The notes: a model not told the origin generated them from the letters alone. Shown: positions 8,880 through 16,825, counted from the first letter of the stretch. The stretch is DNA of 64,000 bases from Streptomyces venezuelae (GCF_008642355.1 NZ_CP029193.1:6782001-6846000), one strand, 5' to 3'. Numbers and translations are program-made.

Positions 8880-8908
8880 TATCCGAGGCCGCGGGCCGCG
8901 CGGATTGG
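8880..8908 (-). promoter_or_regulatory. SigK-type promoter of the molybdopterin oxidoreductase
   Basis: Minus-strand CCAATCC (plus 8902-8908), a 16-nt spacer and CGGATA (plus 8880-8885). The -35 and spacer length are identical to the site upstream of sigK, and both are preceded by GA. Only six bases (CTCCAT) separate the -10 from the GTG start, so transcription should begin at or next to the start codon. Confidence 0.7.
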
Positions 8909-8933
8909 TCGCTTCCCCGTCGGATGCGGGAAA

Positions 8934-9707
8934 TCAGGTGGGCAGCTCCATCAGCGCCACGGGGGAGGAGGTCGGCTCGTCCGAACCGCCCGCGGGCTCC
9001 ACCGTGATGCCCATGCCGGTCGCCTTGCCGATCCCGCCCCGCATCAGGACGGTCGCCGCGGACCGGTCGGGGTCCATGAGTCCGGCCGAGCGCATGGAAC
9101 CGCCGTCGTCGAACCAGAGCTGGTAGACCTTGCCCTTGGGGGGCGGTGCCATGCCGTCCGCGATGAACACGGCCTTGTCGAGGCTCCTGGACGCGACGAC
9201 CGTGCCCCGCGCCCCGTCCGTGAGCCCGCCGGTGCGGGTCCTGGCGTCCGGGGCGGCGAGCACGGCGGCGAGCTCCTGCGCCTGCTCCCTCGTCTGCTCC
9301 TGCACCTGCCGTGCCTGGTCGCGCGCGTCCTCAGCGCGCTGGTGCTGCCAGACCGCGGTGCCGCCGAGACCCACGACGGCGGCGAGACAGGCGGCGAGCG
9401 CCCACCGGTGGACGCCGCGCCCCCGGTGCGGCGCGGGACCGGGGGGCGTCTCCGTCCCACGCCGCGGATCCGGTACATCCTGGCGGACGGTGGCGACGCG
9501 CCGCAGCACCTCGTCCTTCAGGGCGGCCCGGGGTGCGACGGCCGAGGCGAGGGCCAGGCGGGCGACGGTCGCCGTCAGCTCCCGTACTTCCTGGTCGCAG
9601 GACGGGCAGAGCGCCAGGTGCTCCTCGAACCGGGCGCGTTCGGCGTCGTCGAGGGCGTCGGCGGCGTAGGCGCCGGTCAGGGTGTGCAGTTCGGCCGCGC
9701 TGTTCAC
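8934..9707 (-). CDS. rskA: anti-sigma-K factor RskA
   Basis: A 257-aa single-pass anti-sigma factor. The N-terminal cytoplasmic domain (residues 1-95) has the zinc-finger-like HLALCPSCDQEVREL seen in ECF anti-sigma factors. One transmembrane helix (WALAACLAAVVGLGG, near 108-124) leads to an extracytoplasmic RskA domain (KVYQLWFDDGGSMRSAGL). It should hold SigK at the membrane until regulated proteolysis. GTG at 9707 is chosen because it overlaps the sigK stop (GTGA), the usual coupling of this pair. The oxidoreductase follows after about 60 bp. Confidence 0.9.
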   Translation of the reverse strand: MNSAAELHTLTGAYAADALDDAERARFEEHLALCPSCDQEVRELTATVARLALASAVAPRAALKDEVLRRVATVRQDVPDPRRGTETPPGPAPHRGRGVHRWALAACLAAVVGLGGTAVWQHQRAEDARDQARQVQEQTREQAQELAAVLAAPDARTRTGGLTDGARGTVVASRSLDKAVFIADGMAPPPKGKVYQLWFDDGGSMRSAGLMDPDRSAATVLMRGGIGKATGMGITVEPAGGSDEPTSSPVALMELPT

Positions 9708-10288
9708 GCGCTCACCCCCAGGCAGTCGCGCAGCCGGATGAGTCCGTCGCGCAGGCGGGTCTTGACGGTGCCCAAGGGGAGGGCGAGGAGCTCGGCGACC
9801 TGGCGGTAGGTCAGACCGCGGTAGTAGGCGAGGGTCACGGACTGCCGCTGAACCTCGGTGAGCCCGCGCAGACACCTGCGCACCTGCTCGCGCTCCAGAT
9901 GCGCCTCGACCTCCTCGCTGACCTCGTCGAACGCGGGGGTGTCGGCGAGCTGCGCGGCCTTGCGGTCGCGGGCGGCGGCCGCCTCCACGGAGCGGACCCG
10001 GTCCACGGCGCGCCGGTGCGCCAGCGTGAGCACCCAGGTCATCGCGGTACCGCGGTCGGCCCGGTACCGGGGCGCGGTGCGCCACACCTCGACCAGGACG
10101 TCCTGGGTGACCTCCTCGGACTGCGCGTGGTCGCGCAGCACACCGCGCACGACTCCGAGGACGGGCCCCGCCACGGCGTCGTAGACCCCGGTGAACGCCT
10201 GCTGGTCACCGCGGGCGACCCGCGCGAGCAACTCCTGCAGATCGGGTCCGGGCGCGGACCGTGACCCGATGCGGACGACTTCATTCAC
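9704..10288 (-). CDS. sigK: ECF RNA polymerase sigma factor SigK
   Basis: A 194-aa group 4 sigma factor. Region 2 is around VYDAVAGPVLGVVRGVLRDHAQSEEVTQDVLVEVWRTAPRYR (residues 31-72); region 4 is around LTEVQRQSVTLAYYRGLTYRQVAELLALPLGTVKTRLRDGL (142-182). GTG at 10288 is chosen because GGAGGG lies 7 bases upstream and because the promoter at 10327-10355 lies inside any longer reading frame, excluding a start at 10369. It is cotranscribed with rskA by GTGA overlap and probably autoregulated. Targets probably include the oxidoreductase and possibly the fasciclin gene. Confidence 0.92.
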   Translation of the reverse strand: MNEVVRIGSRSAPGPDLQELLARVARGDQQAFTGVYDAVAGPVLGVVRGVLRDHAQSEEVTQDVLVEVWRTAPRYRADRGTAMTWVLTLAHRRAVDRVRSVEAAAARDRKAAQLADTPAFDEVSEEVEAHLEREQVRRCLRGLTEVQRQSVTLAYYRGLTYRQVAELLALPLGTVKTRLRDGLIRLRDCLGVSA

Positions 10289-10326
10289 GCGCAGACCCTC
10301 CAGGCCACAGACCGACGTACATCTCT

Positions 10327-10355
10327 GATACGTAGCCGCGGGCGCCCCGGATTGG
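10327..10355 (-). promoter_or_regulatory. autoregulatory SigK-type promoter of sigK
   Basis: Minus-strand CCAATCC (plus 10349-10355), a 16-nt spacer and CGTATC (plus 10327-10332). It is the twin of the site at 8880-8908. It would give a leader of about 30 nt ending in the GGAGGG ribosome-binding site of the GTG at 10288. The -35 resembles the mycobacterial SigK motif (CCATCC), recalled from the literature. Confidence 0.7.
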
Positions 10356-10368
10356 TCAAGGTTCCACA

Positions 10369-10408
10369 CACTTCACCCCCGGCGCTGTGCGGTGCCGGGG
10401 GTGAAGTG
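10369..10408. terminator. strong hairpin terminator between aceB and sigK
   Basis: Perfect 15-bp arms: 10369-10383 (CACTTCACCCCCGGC) and 10394-10408, separated by a 10-nt loop. It lies just beyond the 3' end of aceB (10437) and immediately upstream of the sigK promoter. It should end aceB transcription and insulate sigK. There is no T-run, as is normal in Streptomyces. Confidence 0.75.
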
Positions 10409-10436
10409 CGTGGACGTACTGCGGTGGTGCGTGGTG

Positions 10437-12056
10437 TCAGCGGAGCTGCTCGTACGCGGGAAGGGTCAGGAAGTCCGCGTAGTCCGCGTCCAGGGAGACC
10501 TGGAGGAGGAGGTCGTTAGCCTGCTGCCACTTGCCGGAGGTGAAGGCCTCGTCGCCGATCTCCTCGCGGATCGCGGCGAGTTCCTCGGCGGCGACCTTGC
10601 GGGCCAGGTCGGCCGTGGCCGTCTCGCCCGTCTCGAAGACGACGCCCGCGTTGATCCACTGCCAGATCTGGGAGCGGGAGATCTCGGCGGTGGCGGCGTC
10701 CTCCATCAGGTTGAAGATGGCGACGGCGCCGAGGCCGCGCAGCCACGCCTCGATGTAGCGGATGCCGACCTGGACGGCGTTGACCAGGCCGTCGTAGGTG
10801 GGCTTCGCGTCGAGGGAGTCGATGGCGATCAGGTCGCCGGGCGCGACGGAGACGTCCTCGCGCAGGCGGTCCTTCTGGTTCGGCTTGTCGCCGAGCACCG
10901 CGTCGAAGGACTTCATCGCGATCGGGACCAGGTCGGGGTGCGCGACCCAGGAGCCGTCGAAGCCGTCGTTCGCCTCGCGGTCCTTGTCGTTCTTGACCTT
11001 CTCGAACGCGACCTTGTTGACCTCCGCGTCCTTGCGGGACGGGATGAACGCGGCCATGCCGCCGATCGCGTGCGCGCCGCGCTTGTGGCAGGTGCGGACG
11101 AGGAGTTCGGTGTACGCCCGCATGAACGGGGCGGTCATCGTCACCAGGTTGCGGTCCGGCAGGACGAACTTCGAGCCGCCGTCACGGAAGTTCTTGACGA
11201 TGGAGAAGAGGTAGTCCCAGCGGCCCGCGTTGAGGCCGGAGGCGTGGTCGCGCAGTTCGTAGAGGATTTCCTCCATCTGGTACGCGGCGGTGATCGTCTC
11301 GATGAGGACCGTGGCGCGGACCGTGCCCTGCGGGATGCCGACGTAGTCCTGCGCGAAGACGAAGATGTCGTTCCAGAGGCGGGCCTCCAGGTACGACTCC
11401 GTCTTCGGGAGGTAGAAGTACGGGCCCTTGCCGAGCTCGATGAGGCGCTTGGCGTTGTGGAAGAAGTACAGGCCGAAGTCGACGAGCGCGCCGGGGACCG
11501 GCTTGCCGTCGACCTGGAGGTGGCGCTCGTCCAGGTGCCAGCCGCGCGGGCGCATGACGACCGTCGCGAGCTCGTCGGCGCCCTTCAGGGCGTACGACTT
11601 GCCGGTGCGCTCGTCCGTGAAGTCGATGCGGCGCTCGTAGGCGTCGGTGAGGTTGAGCTGGCCGAGAACGACGTTCTCCCAGGTGGGAGCGGAAGCGTCC
11701 TCGAAGTCCGCGAGCCAGACCTTCGCGCCCGAGTTGAGGGCGTTGATGGTCATCTTGCGGTCCGTCGGGCCCGTGATCTCCACGCGGCGGTCGTTCAGCG
11801 CGGCCGGGGCCGGTGCGACCTTCCAGGAGTCGTCCTCGCGGACCGCGGCGGTCTCCGGGAGGAAGTCCAGGGTGGAGGTGCGGGCGATCTCCGCTCGGCG
11901 CTCGGCACGCCGGGCGAGGAGCTCGTCACGCCGGGGCGTGAACAGCCGGTGCAGCTCGGCCACAAACGCGAGGGCCGCGTCGGTGAGCACCTCTTCCTGC
12001 CGGGGCAGGGGCTCTGCGTCGACGATGGCCAGCGGCGACGGCGCTAGTGCGGACAT
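10437..12056 (-). CDS. aceB: malate synthase A
   Basis: A 539-aa enzyme condensing glyoxylate with acetyl-CoA to malate. The length and sequence fit the A isoform: VEITGPTDRKMTINALNSGAKVWLADFEDASAPTW, GTVRATVLIETITAAYQMEEILYELRDHASGLNAGRWDYLFS and a C-terminal SRSQIWQWI. It lies near allantoin genes, whose end product glyoxylate it would consume. Upstream is a promoter whose spacer holds an AllR-type box (12193-12221), the same module as before allR, so induction by allantoin breakdown is likely. The leader is about 130 nt; AAGGAAG precedes the ATG. Confidence 0.95.
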   Translation of the reverse strand: MSALAPSPLAIVDAEPLPRQEEVLTDAALAFVAELHRLFTPRRDELLARRAERRAEIARTSTLDFLPETAAVREDDSWKVAPAPAALNDRRVEITGPTDRKMTINALNSGAKVWLADFEDASAPTWENVVLGQLNLTDAYERRIDFTDERTGKSYALKGADELATVVMRPRGWHLDERHLQVDGKPVPGALVDFGLYFFHNAKRLIELGKGPYFYLPKTESYLEARLWNDIFVFAQDYVGIPQGTVRATVLIETITAAYQMEEILYELRDHASGLNAGRWDYLFSIVKNFRDGGSKFVLPDRNLVTMTAPFMRAYTELLVRTCHKRGAHAIGGMAAFIPSRKDAEVNKVAFEKVKNDKDREANDGFDGSWVAHPDLVPIAMKSFDAVLGDKPNQKDRLREDVSVAPGDLIAIDSLDAKPTYDGLVNAVQVGIRYIEAWLRGLGAVAIFNLMEDAATAEISRSQIWQWINAGVVFETGETATADLARKVAAEELAAIREEIGDEAFTSGKWQQANDLLLQVSLDADYADFLTLPAYEQLR

Positions 12057-12192
12057 GTCCTGTCACTTCCTTCAGAGAGCTGCACGGACGGTGCCGGGCG
12101 AGCCGCCGGGCAGACGCGGTGGCACTGGGTGCCACAGGAGCCGAGGTACGGCTTTTGGCCCCGTCCGAGGTAACGGGCCTTCTGGTCAGTGG

Positions 12193-12221
12193 ATACTAGT
12201 TTCCTCATAGTGGAAGTTCAA
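12193..12221 (-). promoter_or_regulatory. aceB promoter with AllR-type box in the spacer
   Basis: Minus-strand -35 TTGAAC (plus 12216-12221), 17-nt spacer and -10 TAGTAT (plus 12193-12198). The spacer contains the 15-bp box 12201-12215 (TTCC-N7-GGAA), so repressor binding would block RNA polymerase directly. The flanking TCTGGTCAGTGGA (12181-12193) is identical, at the same distance, to the region upstream of allR. Confidence 0.7.
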
Positions 12222-12281
12222 TGGTTTGTTGACGTCGAGATTCTTCTCGTCGACACAACGTGTCGCTGAGTGCCACGTCGG

Positions 12282-13010
12282 TCACTCCACGTACCCCGAC
12301 CCTCCGGCGGAGTCGGACGGCGGGGTTCCGGGGGCAGGGGACAGACCGGGACCCGGGGTTCCGGGGGCGGGCGGCAGGCCCGTGCCGGGGTCCAGGCGCA
12401 TCAGGTCCTCCGCCGTGTCGATGTCATACGCCTCCGCCACGTCCCCGCACTCCACGAGCGTGATCTCGCCCACGCGCCCCCGCAAGTAATCGCGTGCCCC
12501 CCGATCCCCGACCGCACTCGCGCCGATCCCCGCCCAGTGACCGCTCCCGAACAGGACCGGGTGGCCGCGCACCCCGTCGTACGCCGCCGCCGCCAGCGTC
12601 GTCGGAGAGCGGTACGCGGCACGGACCCGCGCCGTCGCCTCCGCCCCGATCCCCGGCTGGTCGACCAGCGAGACCAGCGCGCCCGCCGCGCCCGTGCCCG
12701 CGAGCGAGGCGAGACCGGCGCGCAGCGACGAGCCCATGCCCTCCTCCCACTCCGGGTTGTCGACCAGTACGCAGCCGGGGAGCGAGGCCCGCGCGCGTAC
12801 GGCGTCGGCGGACGCGCCCAGGACCACGTGCACCCGCGCGCAACCCGCCTCGCGCAACACCCGCACGGCATGCTCCACGAGCGGTCGGCCCTTGTGTTCG
12901 AGCAGCGCCTTCGGCCGCCCCCCGAGGCGCCGCCCGCCCCCCGCGGCGAGCACCAGCCCGACGACCTCGCCCACCCCGTCAACCTGCGTGTTCATCGATT
13001 CCGTCGTCAT
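12282..13010 (-). CDS. MocA-type molybdenum cofactor nucleotidyltransferase
   Basis: A 242-aa GT-A-fold nucleotidyltransferase with the signature GLVLAAGGGRRLGGRPKALL (about residues 18-37), EEGMGSSLRAGL and SLVDQPG. This family transfers CMP or GMP to molybdopterin; the MocA branch makes the cytosine dinucleotide cofactor of xanthine-dehydrogenase-type enzymes. That fits the purine/allantoin neighbourhood, since xanthine dehydrogenase acts upstream of allantoin. ATG at 13010 follows an AGGAG. The C-terminal 25 residues are a Pro/Gly repeat (PAPGTPGPG, PAPGTPPSD) outside the fold. A different nucleotide-sugar role cannot be excluded. Confidence 0.75.
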   Translation of the reverse strand: MTTESMNTQVDGVGEVVGLVLAAGGGRRLGGRPKALLEHKGRPLVEHAVRVLREAGCARVHVVLGASADAVRARASLPGCVLVDNPEWEEGMGSSLRAGLASLAGTGAAGALVSLVDQPGIGAEATARVRAAYRSPTTLAAAAYDGVRGHPVLFGSGHWAGIGASAVGDRGARDYLRGRVGEITLVECGDVAEAYDIDTAEDLMRLDPGTGLPPAPGTPGPGLSPAPGTPPSDSAGGSGYVE

Positions 13011-13190
13011 GACTCCTGGATACACGAGATGTCCGCGACACCCACCTCCCATGGCGTGCGCGAAAGTGGCGCGGCCCGTCCCGGGAACGGTTTACTGACC
13101 CGCGGCCCCCTGGTGCCCGACCAGCAACGGGGGAGCCGAGGAAGTGGACGAGAACTGCCGCACCGACGGGGTGCGCGGGGGAAAGCTGTG

Positions 13191-13526
13191 GTGCGGAGCG
13201 TGGAGCAGAGGCAAGGGCAAGGGCGAGGGCACGTGTCAGGGAGCGAGGAAGATCCGCGGGTGGCGGAGCTGCGCGCCGCGGTGGCCCGGCTGCGCCGGGA
13301 GCTCGCCGCGCACCCGGCCGAATTCACCGACCGCGGCATCGCCGAGGACGAACTGGCCGCGCTGGCGGAGATGGCGTACGGCGGTGCCCCCGAGGTCCCC
13401 AGGATGCGCAGGTCCCTCCTGCTCGTGGCCGGCGCCATCGGCTCGGTCAGCGCACTGGCGGCGGGACTGGCGGCGGTACGGATGGCCGTGGAGATATTCG
13501 GGGAGCCGGACGGGCGGCGGGGCTGA
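13191..13526 (+). CDS. DUF5955-type small membrane protein
   Basis: A 111-aa protein with a charged N-terminal region (EEDPRVAELRAAVARLRRELAAH, probably helical or coiled-coil), then DRGIAEDELAALAEMAYGGAPEVPRMRRS and one C-terminal transmembrane helix (LLLVAGAIGSVSALAAGLAAVRMAV). It resembles the Streptomyces DUF5955 family; function unknown. Several GTG starts are possible. 13191 is used here; 13233, beginning VSGSEEDP, would give 97 aa. Confidence 0.65.
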   Translation: MRSVEQRQGQGRGHVSGSEEDPRVAELRAAVARLRRELAAHPAEFTDRGIAEDELAALAEMAYGGAPEVPRMRRSLLLVAGAIGSVSALAAGLAAVRMAVEIFGEPDGRRG

Positions 13527-13576
13527 GGAATCGGTTCTGCGGCGGGGGTGGACGAAGATTCCAACCCCTTGCGAGG

Positions 13577-15049
13577 TCAGGCCACCCAGGGGCGGCGGGG
13601 CACGTCGTCTCCCGTGCCGGGGCGCAAGTCGCCCGACAGGGCTGTCGCCAGGCGGCGTACCGCCTGCTCCGAGAGGTCCGCGGACAGCGTGTACGGGATG
13701 CGGAGCCGGTGCTCGTGCGTCCCCGGGTCCGCGCCGAACCGTGAGCCGCCCTCGATCCGCACGCCCTGCGCGAGCACCGCGCGGGCCAGCGAGGACGCGA
13801 TGGGGCGGCCCAGGTCCACCCAGAGCGACAGCCCGCCCGGCGGCACCTGCCAGCGCCACTCCGGCACGTGACGGGCCAGTGACGCGGCGAGCGCGTCACG
13901 CTGCGCCCGCAGCCGCGGCAGCCGCTCGCGCAGGACGTCGTCCATGCCGCGCAGCAGATGCAACGCCACGAGCTGCTCGATGACCGGTGTCGACATGTCG
14001 CTCGGCACCCGCTTCGTCGCCAGCTCGGTGATCAGCCGGGACCCGGCCCGCACCCATCCGATCCGCAGTCCGCCCCAGTGCGTCTTGCTCAACGACCCGA
14101 CGGTGACGACCTGTTCACCCGCCCCGTGCGGCGCGAGCGAGGCGAAGGGCGCGGGCGGCGGCGTGTCCAGCGCGATGTCCGCGATGGTCTCGTCGATCAG
14201 CAGCCAGGTGCCGGTGGCGCGGACGGTCTCCAGGACGCGTACGCGCTGCTCACGCGGCATCAGGGCGCCCGTCGGGTTCTGGAAGTCCGGTACGAGGTAC
14301 GCGAGTCGGGGCGCCGCCTGCCGCAGCGAGGACTCGACGAGACCGGGGTCCCACCCGTCCTCCGTGACGGGGACGGGGACGGCGCGCAGGCCCGCGCCAC
14401 GGATCGCGTCCAGCGCGTTCGGGTACGAGGGGTTCTCGACGAGGACACGGTCGCCGGGCCGCCCCAGCAGGGCGAGGGTCAGGGACAACGCGTGCTGGGC
14501 GCCGGTGGTGATGAGGATCTGGTCGGGAAGGGTGGGCAGACCGCGCCGCGTGAAGCGCTCGGCGACGGCGGTCCGCAACTCCGGTATGCCGTACGGGTGG
14601 TAGCCCGGTGTCGGGGCGTGCTCGGCCAGCATCGCGCCCGCCGCGGCGAGGGCGGCGCCGAGCTCGGCCTCCGGGGCGCCCGGCGCGGCGACGGCCAGGT
14701 CGAGGACGCCGTCGCCCGCGGGGAAGGCGGCGACGCTCGACGGTCGCTGTCCCTGCGGCAGCTCGGTCCAGGTACCGGCGCCGCGGCGACTGAGGGCATA
14801 CCCGCCCTCGCGCAGCACGTCGTACGCCGCCGTGACCGTGGCCCGGCTGACTCCCAGCGCCGAGGCCAGCTCGCGTTCGGCGGGGAGCCGGGTGTGCAGG
14901 GGGACGCGGCCGTCGAGGAGCAGCGTGCGCACGCCGCTCGCCAGCGCGCGGTAGCCGGGGCGTTCGCCGACGGTGCCGGTCAGGAGCTGGGCGAGCTGAC
15001 GGCTGCCGAGCCTTCTGTCCACGGTGTGGACCACGCGTGCGTCTGCCAT
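13577..15049 (-). CDS. MocR-type (GntR-aminotransferase) transcriptional regulator, YczR-like
   Basis: A 490-aa fusion. The N-terminal GntR winged helix (about residues 20-95; LPAERELASALGVSRATVTAAYDVLREGGY) is joined by a linker to a class I aminotransferase fold. The PLP-lysine region reads VGSLSKTHWGGLRIGWVR, and YHPYGIPELR and PDFQNPTG are also present. SLSK..WGGLRIGW is typical of the YczR subgroup. Such proteins sense PLP or amino acids and do not transaminate normally. ATG at 15049 follows GGGAG. It is divergent from the universal stress gene, with palindromic half-sites between them. Confidence 0.85.
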   Translation of the reverse strand: MADARVVHTVDRRLGSRQLAQLLTGTVGERPGYRALASGVRTLLLDGRVPLHTRLPAERELASALGVSRATVTAAYDVLREGGYALSRRGAGTWTELPQGQRPSSVAAFPAGDGVLDLAVAAPGAPEAELGAALAAAGAMLAEHAPTPGYHPYGIPELRTAVAERFTRRGLPTLPDQILITTGAQHALSLTLALLGRPGDRVLVENPSYPNALDAIRGAGLRAVPVPVTEDGWDPGLVESSLRQAAPRLAYLVPDFQNPTGALMPREQRVRVLETVRATGTWLLIDETIADIALDTPPPAPFASLAPHGAGEQVVTVGSLSKTHWGGLRIGWVRAGSRLITELATKRVPSDMSTPVIEQLVALHLLRGMDDVLRERLPRLRAQRDALAASLARHVPEWRWQVPPGGLSLWVDLGRPIASSLARAVLAQGVRIEGGSRFGADPGTHEHRLRIPYTLSADLSEQAVRRLATALSGDLRPGTGDDVPRRPWVA

Positions 15050-15062
15050 GCCAACTCCCGCC

Positions 15063-15135
15063 GATTGGCCCTGCTGTCCAGGCCAATCAGCGTACAGACT
15101 GCCGATCACAGCACTTCAGTCGGCGTTTGGCCTGG
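15063..15135. promoter_or_regulatory. MocR operator candidate (inverted and direct half-sites)
   Basis: GATTGGCC (15063-15070) and GGCCAATC (15081-15088) form a perfect inverted repeat with a 10-bp spacer. A third similar half-site, TTTGGCCTG, lies at 15127-15135 in the same orientation as the first. The cluster fills the divergent promoter region of the MocR regulator and the universal stress gene. Three half-sites are compatible with MocR dimers; assignment is by position. Confidence 0.5.
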
Positions 15136-15145
15136 GGAAGGAGCC

Positions 15146-15652
15146 ATGACGATGTCAGGGCGGGAAGCGGTGGTGGTCGGGGTCAGCGGTTCACTCGCGA
15201 GCCTCGCGGCGCTGCGGGCAGGGGCGGAGCAGGCGCGGCGCGGGGGGCGTGTGCTGGTCGCCGTCCTGGCGTGGGAGCCGCCCGAGGGCGAGGGGCTGTA
15301 CCTGCGCCACCCCGACGCGGAGTGGGCGCGCCACTGGTACGGGGAGGCGAGGGGCCGCCTGGACCGGGCCTTCGACGAGGTCTTCGGGGGGCCGCCGCGG
15401 GGTGTCGTCTCCGAACGGCGGGTGATCCGGGGGCGGGCGGGGCGAGTTCTCTGCGACGTGGCCGCGCATCCCGACGCGCTTCTGGTCATAGGCGCCCGCC
15501 CCCATTGGCGCCCTGCGCCTCGAACCCATCGTTACGTGCACGCGCACGCGACGTGCGCGGTGCTCACGACTCCGGCGCCTCGGCTTCCCAAGGGGGTGCG
15601 GCGGACGCTTCGGAGAATGACCCCGACGGACTTCGCCCTGGCCGGCCATTGA
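15146..15652 (+). CDS. universal stress protein family protein
   Basis: A 168-aa cytoplasmic protein with one UspA domain: an N-terminal beta strand VVVGVSGSLASLAALRAG, VLVAVLAWEPP, and the C-terminal nucleotide-binding-like segment ALLVIGARPHWRPAPRTHRYVHAHATCAVLTTPAP. The usual G-x2-G-x9-G(S/T) loop is altered (GARPHWRPAPRTHRYV), so ATP binding is uncertain. AAGGAG precedes the ATG. It is divergent from the MocR regulator and may be its target. Confidence 0.75.
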   Translation: MTMSGREAVVVGVSGSLASLAALRAGAEQARRGGRVLVAVLAWEPPEGEGLYLRHPDAEWARHWYGEARGRLDRAFDEVFGGPPRGVVSERRVIRGRAGRVLCDVAAHPDALLVIGARPHWRPAPRTHRYVHAHATCAVLTTPAPRLPKGVRRTLRRMTPTDFALAGH

Positions 15653-16009
15653 GCCCAGCGACCCCGGCTTCCCCGTCGCTCCGCGACGGTTTCCCGCCCG
15701 CGCCGGTTCCCCGGCGACACACGCCCCCGCCCCACTCCGTCGCTCCGCGACGGGCTTCCCACCCGCCCGCCCGGTACTCGGCGACTCGCGGGCCCGACTC
15801 ACTCCGTCGCTCCGCGACGGGCTTCCCACCCGCCCACCCGGCACCCCGCGACCTGGGCCTGGTTTTCTCCGTCGCTCCGCGACGGTCCCCACCCGTCACC
15901 CGGCAACGAGCCGGTGACGCGCGCACCTACGGGGAGTCGGTGGTGCCGAGGGCCGGGTGGGTGGGAGAGGATCCGCCGCGCAGCGGCGGGGCTGGGGACC
16001 GGTCGAGGC
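15653..16009. repeat. gene-free stretch with a tandem array of four palindromes
   Basis: No convincing gene is seen in these 357 bases. Four identical 17-nt copies of CCGTCGCTCCGCGACGG lie at 15673-15689, 15737-15753, 15804-15820 and 15869-15885, spaced 64, 67 and 65 bases start to start. Each can form a 7-bp hairpin with a TCC loop. Copies 2 and 3 share a further downstream stretch (GGCTTCCCACCCGCCC), so the true unit is about 65 bp with a variable end. A different hairpin (CCGCCGC-GCA-GCGGCGG, 15973-15989) follows and may terminate the minus-strand allR gene. Confidence 0.8.
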
Positions 16010-16825
16010 TCAGGAGCCAGGTGTCGCACTGGCCAGCGCCGCCGACAACTCCACCGCCACCTGCTGCAGCACCGGCACGATCTTGTCCGTGGCCGCCTCC
16101 GTCACCCGCCCCGCGGGCCCGGAGATGGAGATCGCCGCGGCCGTGGGGGAGTCGGGCACCGGCACGGCCAGGCACCGGACGCCGATCTCCTGCTCGTTGT
16201 CGTCGACCGCGTACCCCGTGCGGCGCACGTCGTCGAGGGCTGCCAGGAACCCTTCGGGCGTGGTGATCGTCTTCTCCGTCGCGGCCGGCATCCCCGTGCG
16301 GGCGAGCAGCGCGCGGACCTCGTCCGGCGACGCGTGCGCGAGCAGCGCCTTGCCGACGCCCGTGGAGTGCGGCAGGACCCGCCGGCCGACTTCGGTGAAC
16401 ATCCGCATGGAGTGCTTGGACGGCACCTGGGCGACGTACACGATCTCGTCGCCGTCGAGGAGCGCCATGTTCGCGGTCTCGCCGGTCTCCTCGACGAGCC
16501 GGGCGAGGTAGGGCCGCGCCCACGTGCCGAGCAGCCGGGACGCGGATTCGCCGAGGCGGATGAGGCGCGGGCCGAGCGAGTAGCGGCGGTTGGCCTGCTG
16601 ACGTACGTACCCGCAGGCGACCAGCGTGCGCATGAGGCGGTGGATCGTGGGGAGCGGGAGGCCGCTGCTGGCGGAGAGTTCGCTGAGACCGACCTCGCCT
16701 CCCGCGTCCGCCATCCGCTCGAGCAGGTCGAAGGCGCGCTCGAGGGACTGGACACCGCCGCTCGCGGCGGGGGTCTTGGAGGCGGCGGTTTCCGCAGGGG
16801 CGTCGCTGGCGCTTGACGTCGGCAC
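16010..16825 (-). CDS. allR: IclR-family repressor of allantoin genes (AllR)
   Basis: A 271-aa IclR protein. An N-terminal winged helix (VGLSELSASSGLPLPTIHRLMRTLVACGYV, about residues 40-70) is followed by the effector domain (LARLVEETGETANMALLDGDEIVYVAQVPSKHSMRMFTEVGRR). In Streptomyces coelicolor the orthologous AllR represses allantoin genes and aceB and responds to pathway intermediates (recalled knowledge). Here it is divergent from allB, and TTCC/GGAA boxes occur before allR, allB and aceB. The start is GTG with AAAGGAAC upstream; the leader would be about 170 nt. Confidence 0.88.
   Translation of the reverse strand: MPTSSASDAPAETAASKTPAASGGVQSLERAFDLLERMADAGGEVGLSELSASSGLPLPTIHRLMRTLVACGYVRQQANRRYSLGPRLIRLGESASRLLGTWARPYLARLVEETGETANMALLDGDEIVYVAQVPSKHSMRMFTEVGRRVLPHSTGVGKALLAHASPDEVRALLARTGMPAATEKTITTPEGFLAALDDVRRTGYAVDDNEQEIGVRCLAVPVPDSPTAAAISISGPAGRVTEAATDKIVPVLQQVAVELSAALASATPGS

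Noticed and set aside
10289..10369. Longer sigK start at 10369
   Set aside because: It would place the predicted promoter inside the coding sequence, while a strong GGAGGG precedes GTG 10288.
15673..15885. CRISPR-like array of regularly spaced palindromic repeats
   Set aside because: Only four 17-nt repeats, spacers about 48 nt and partly similar to each other, and no cas genes in the window.
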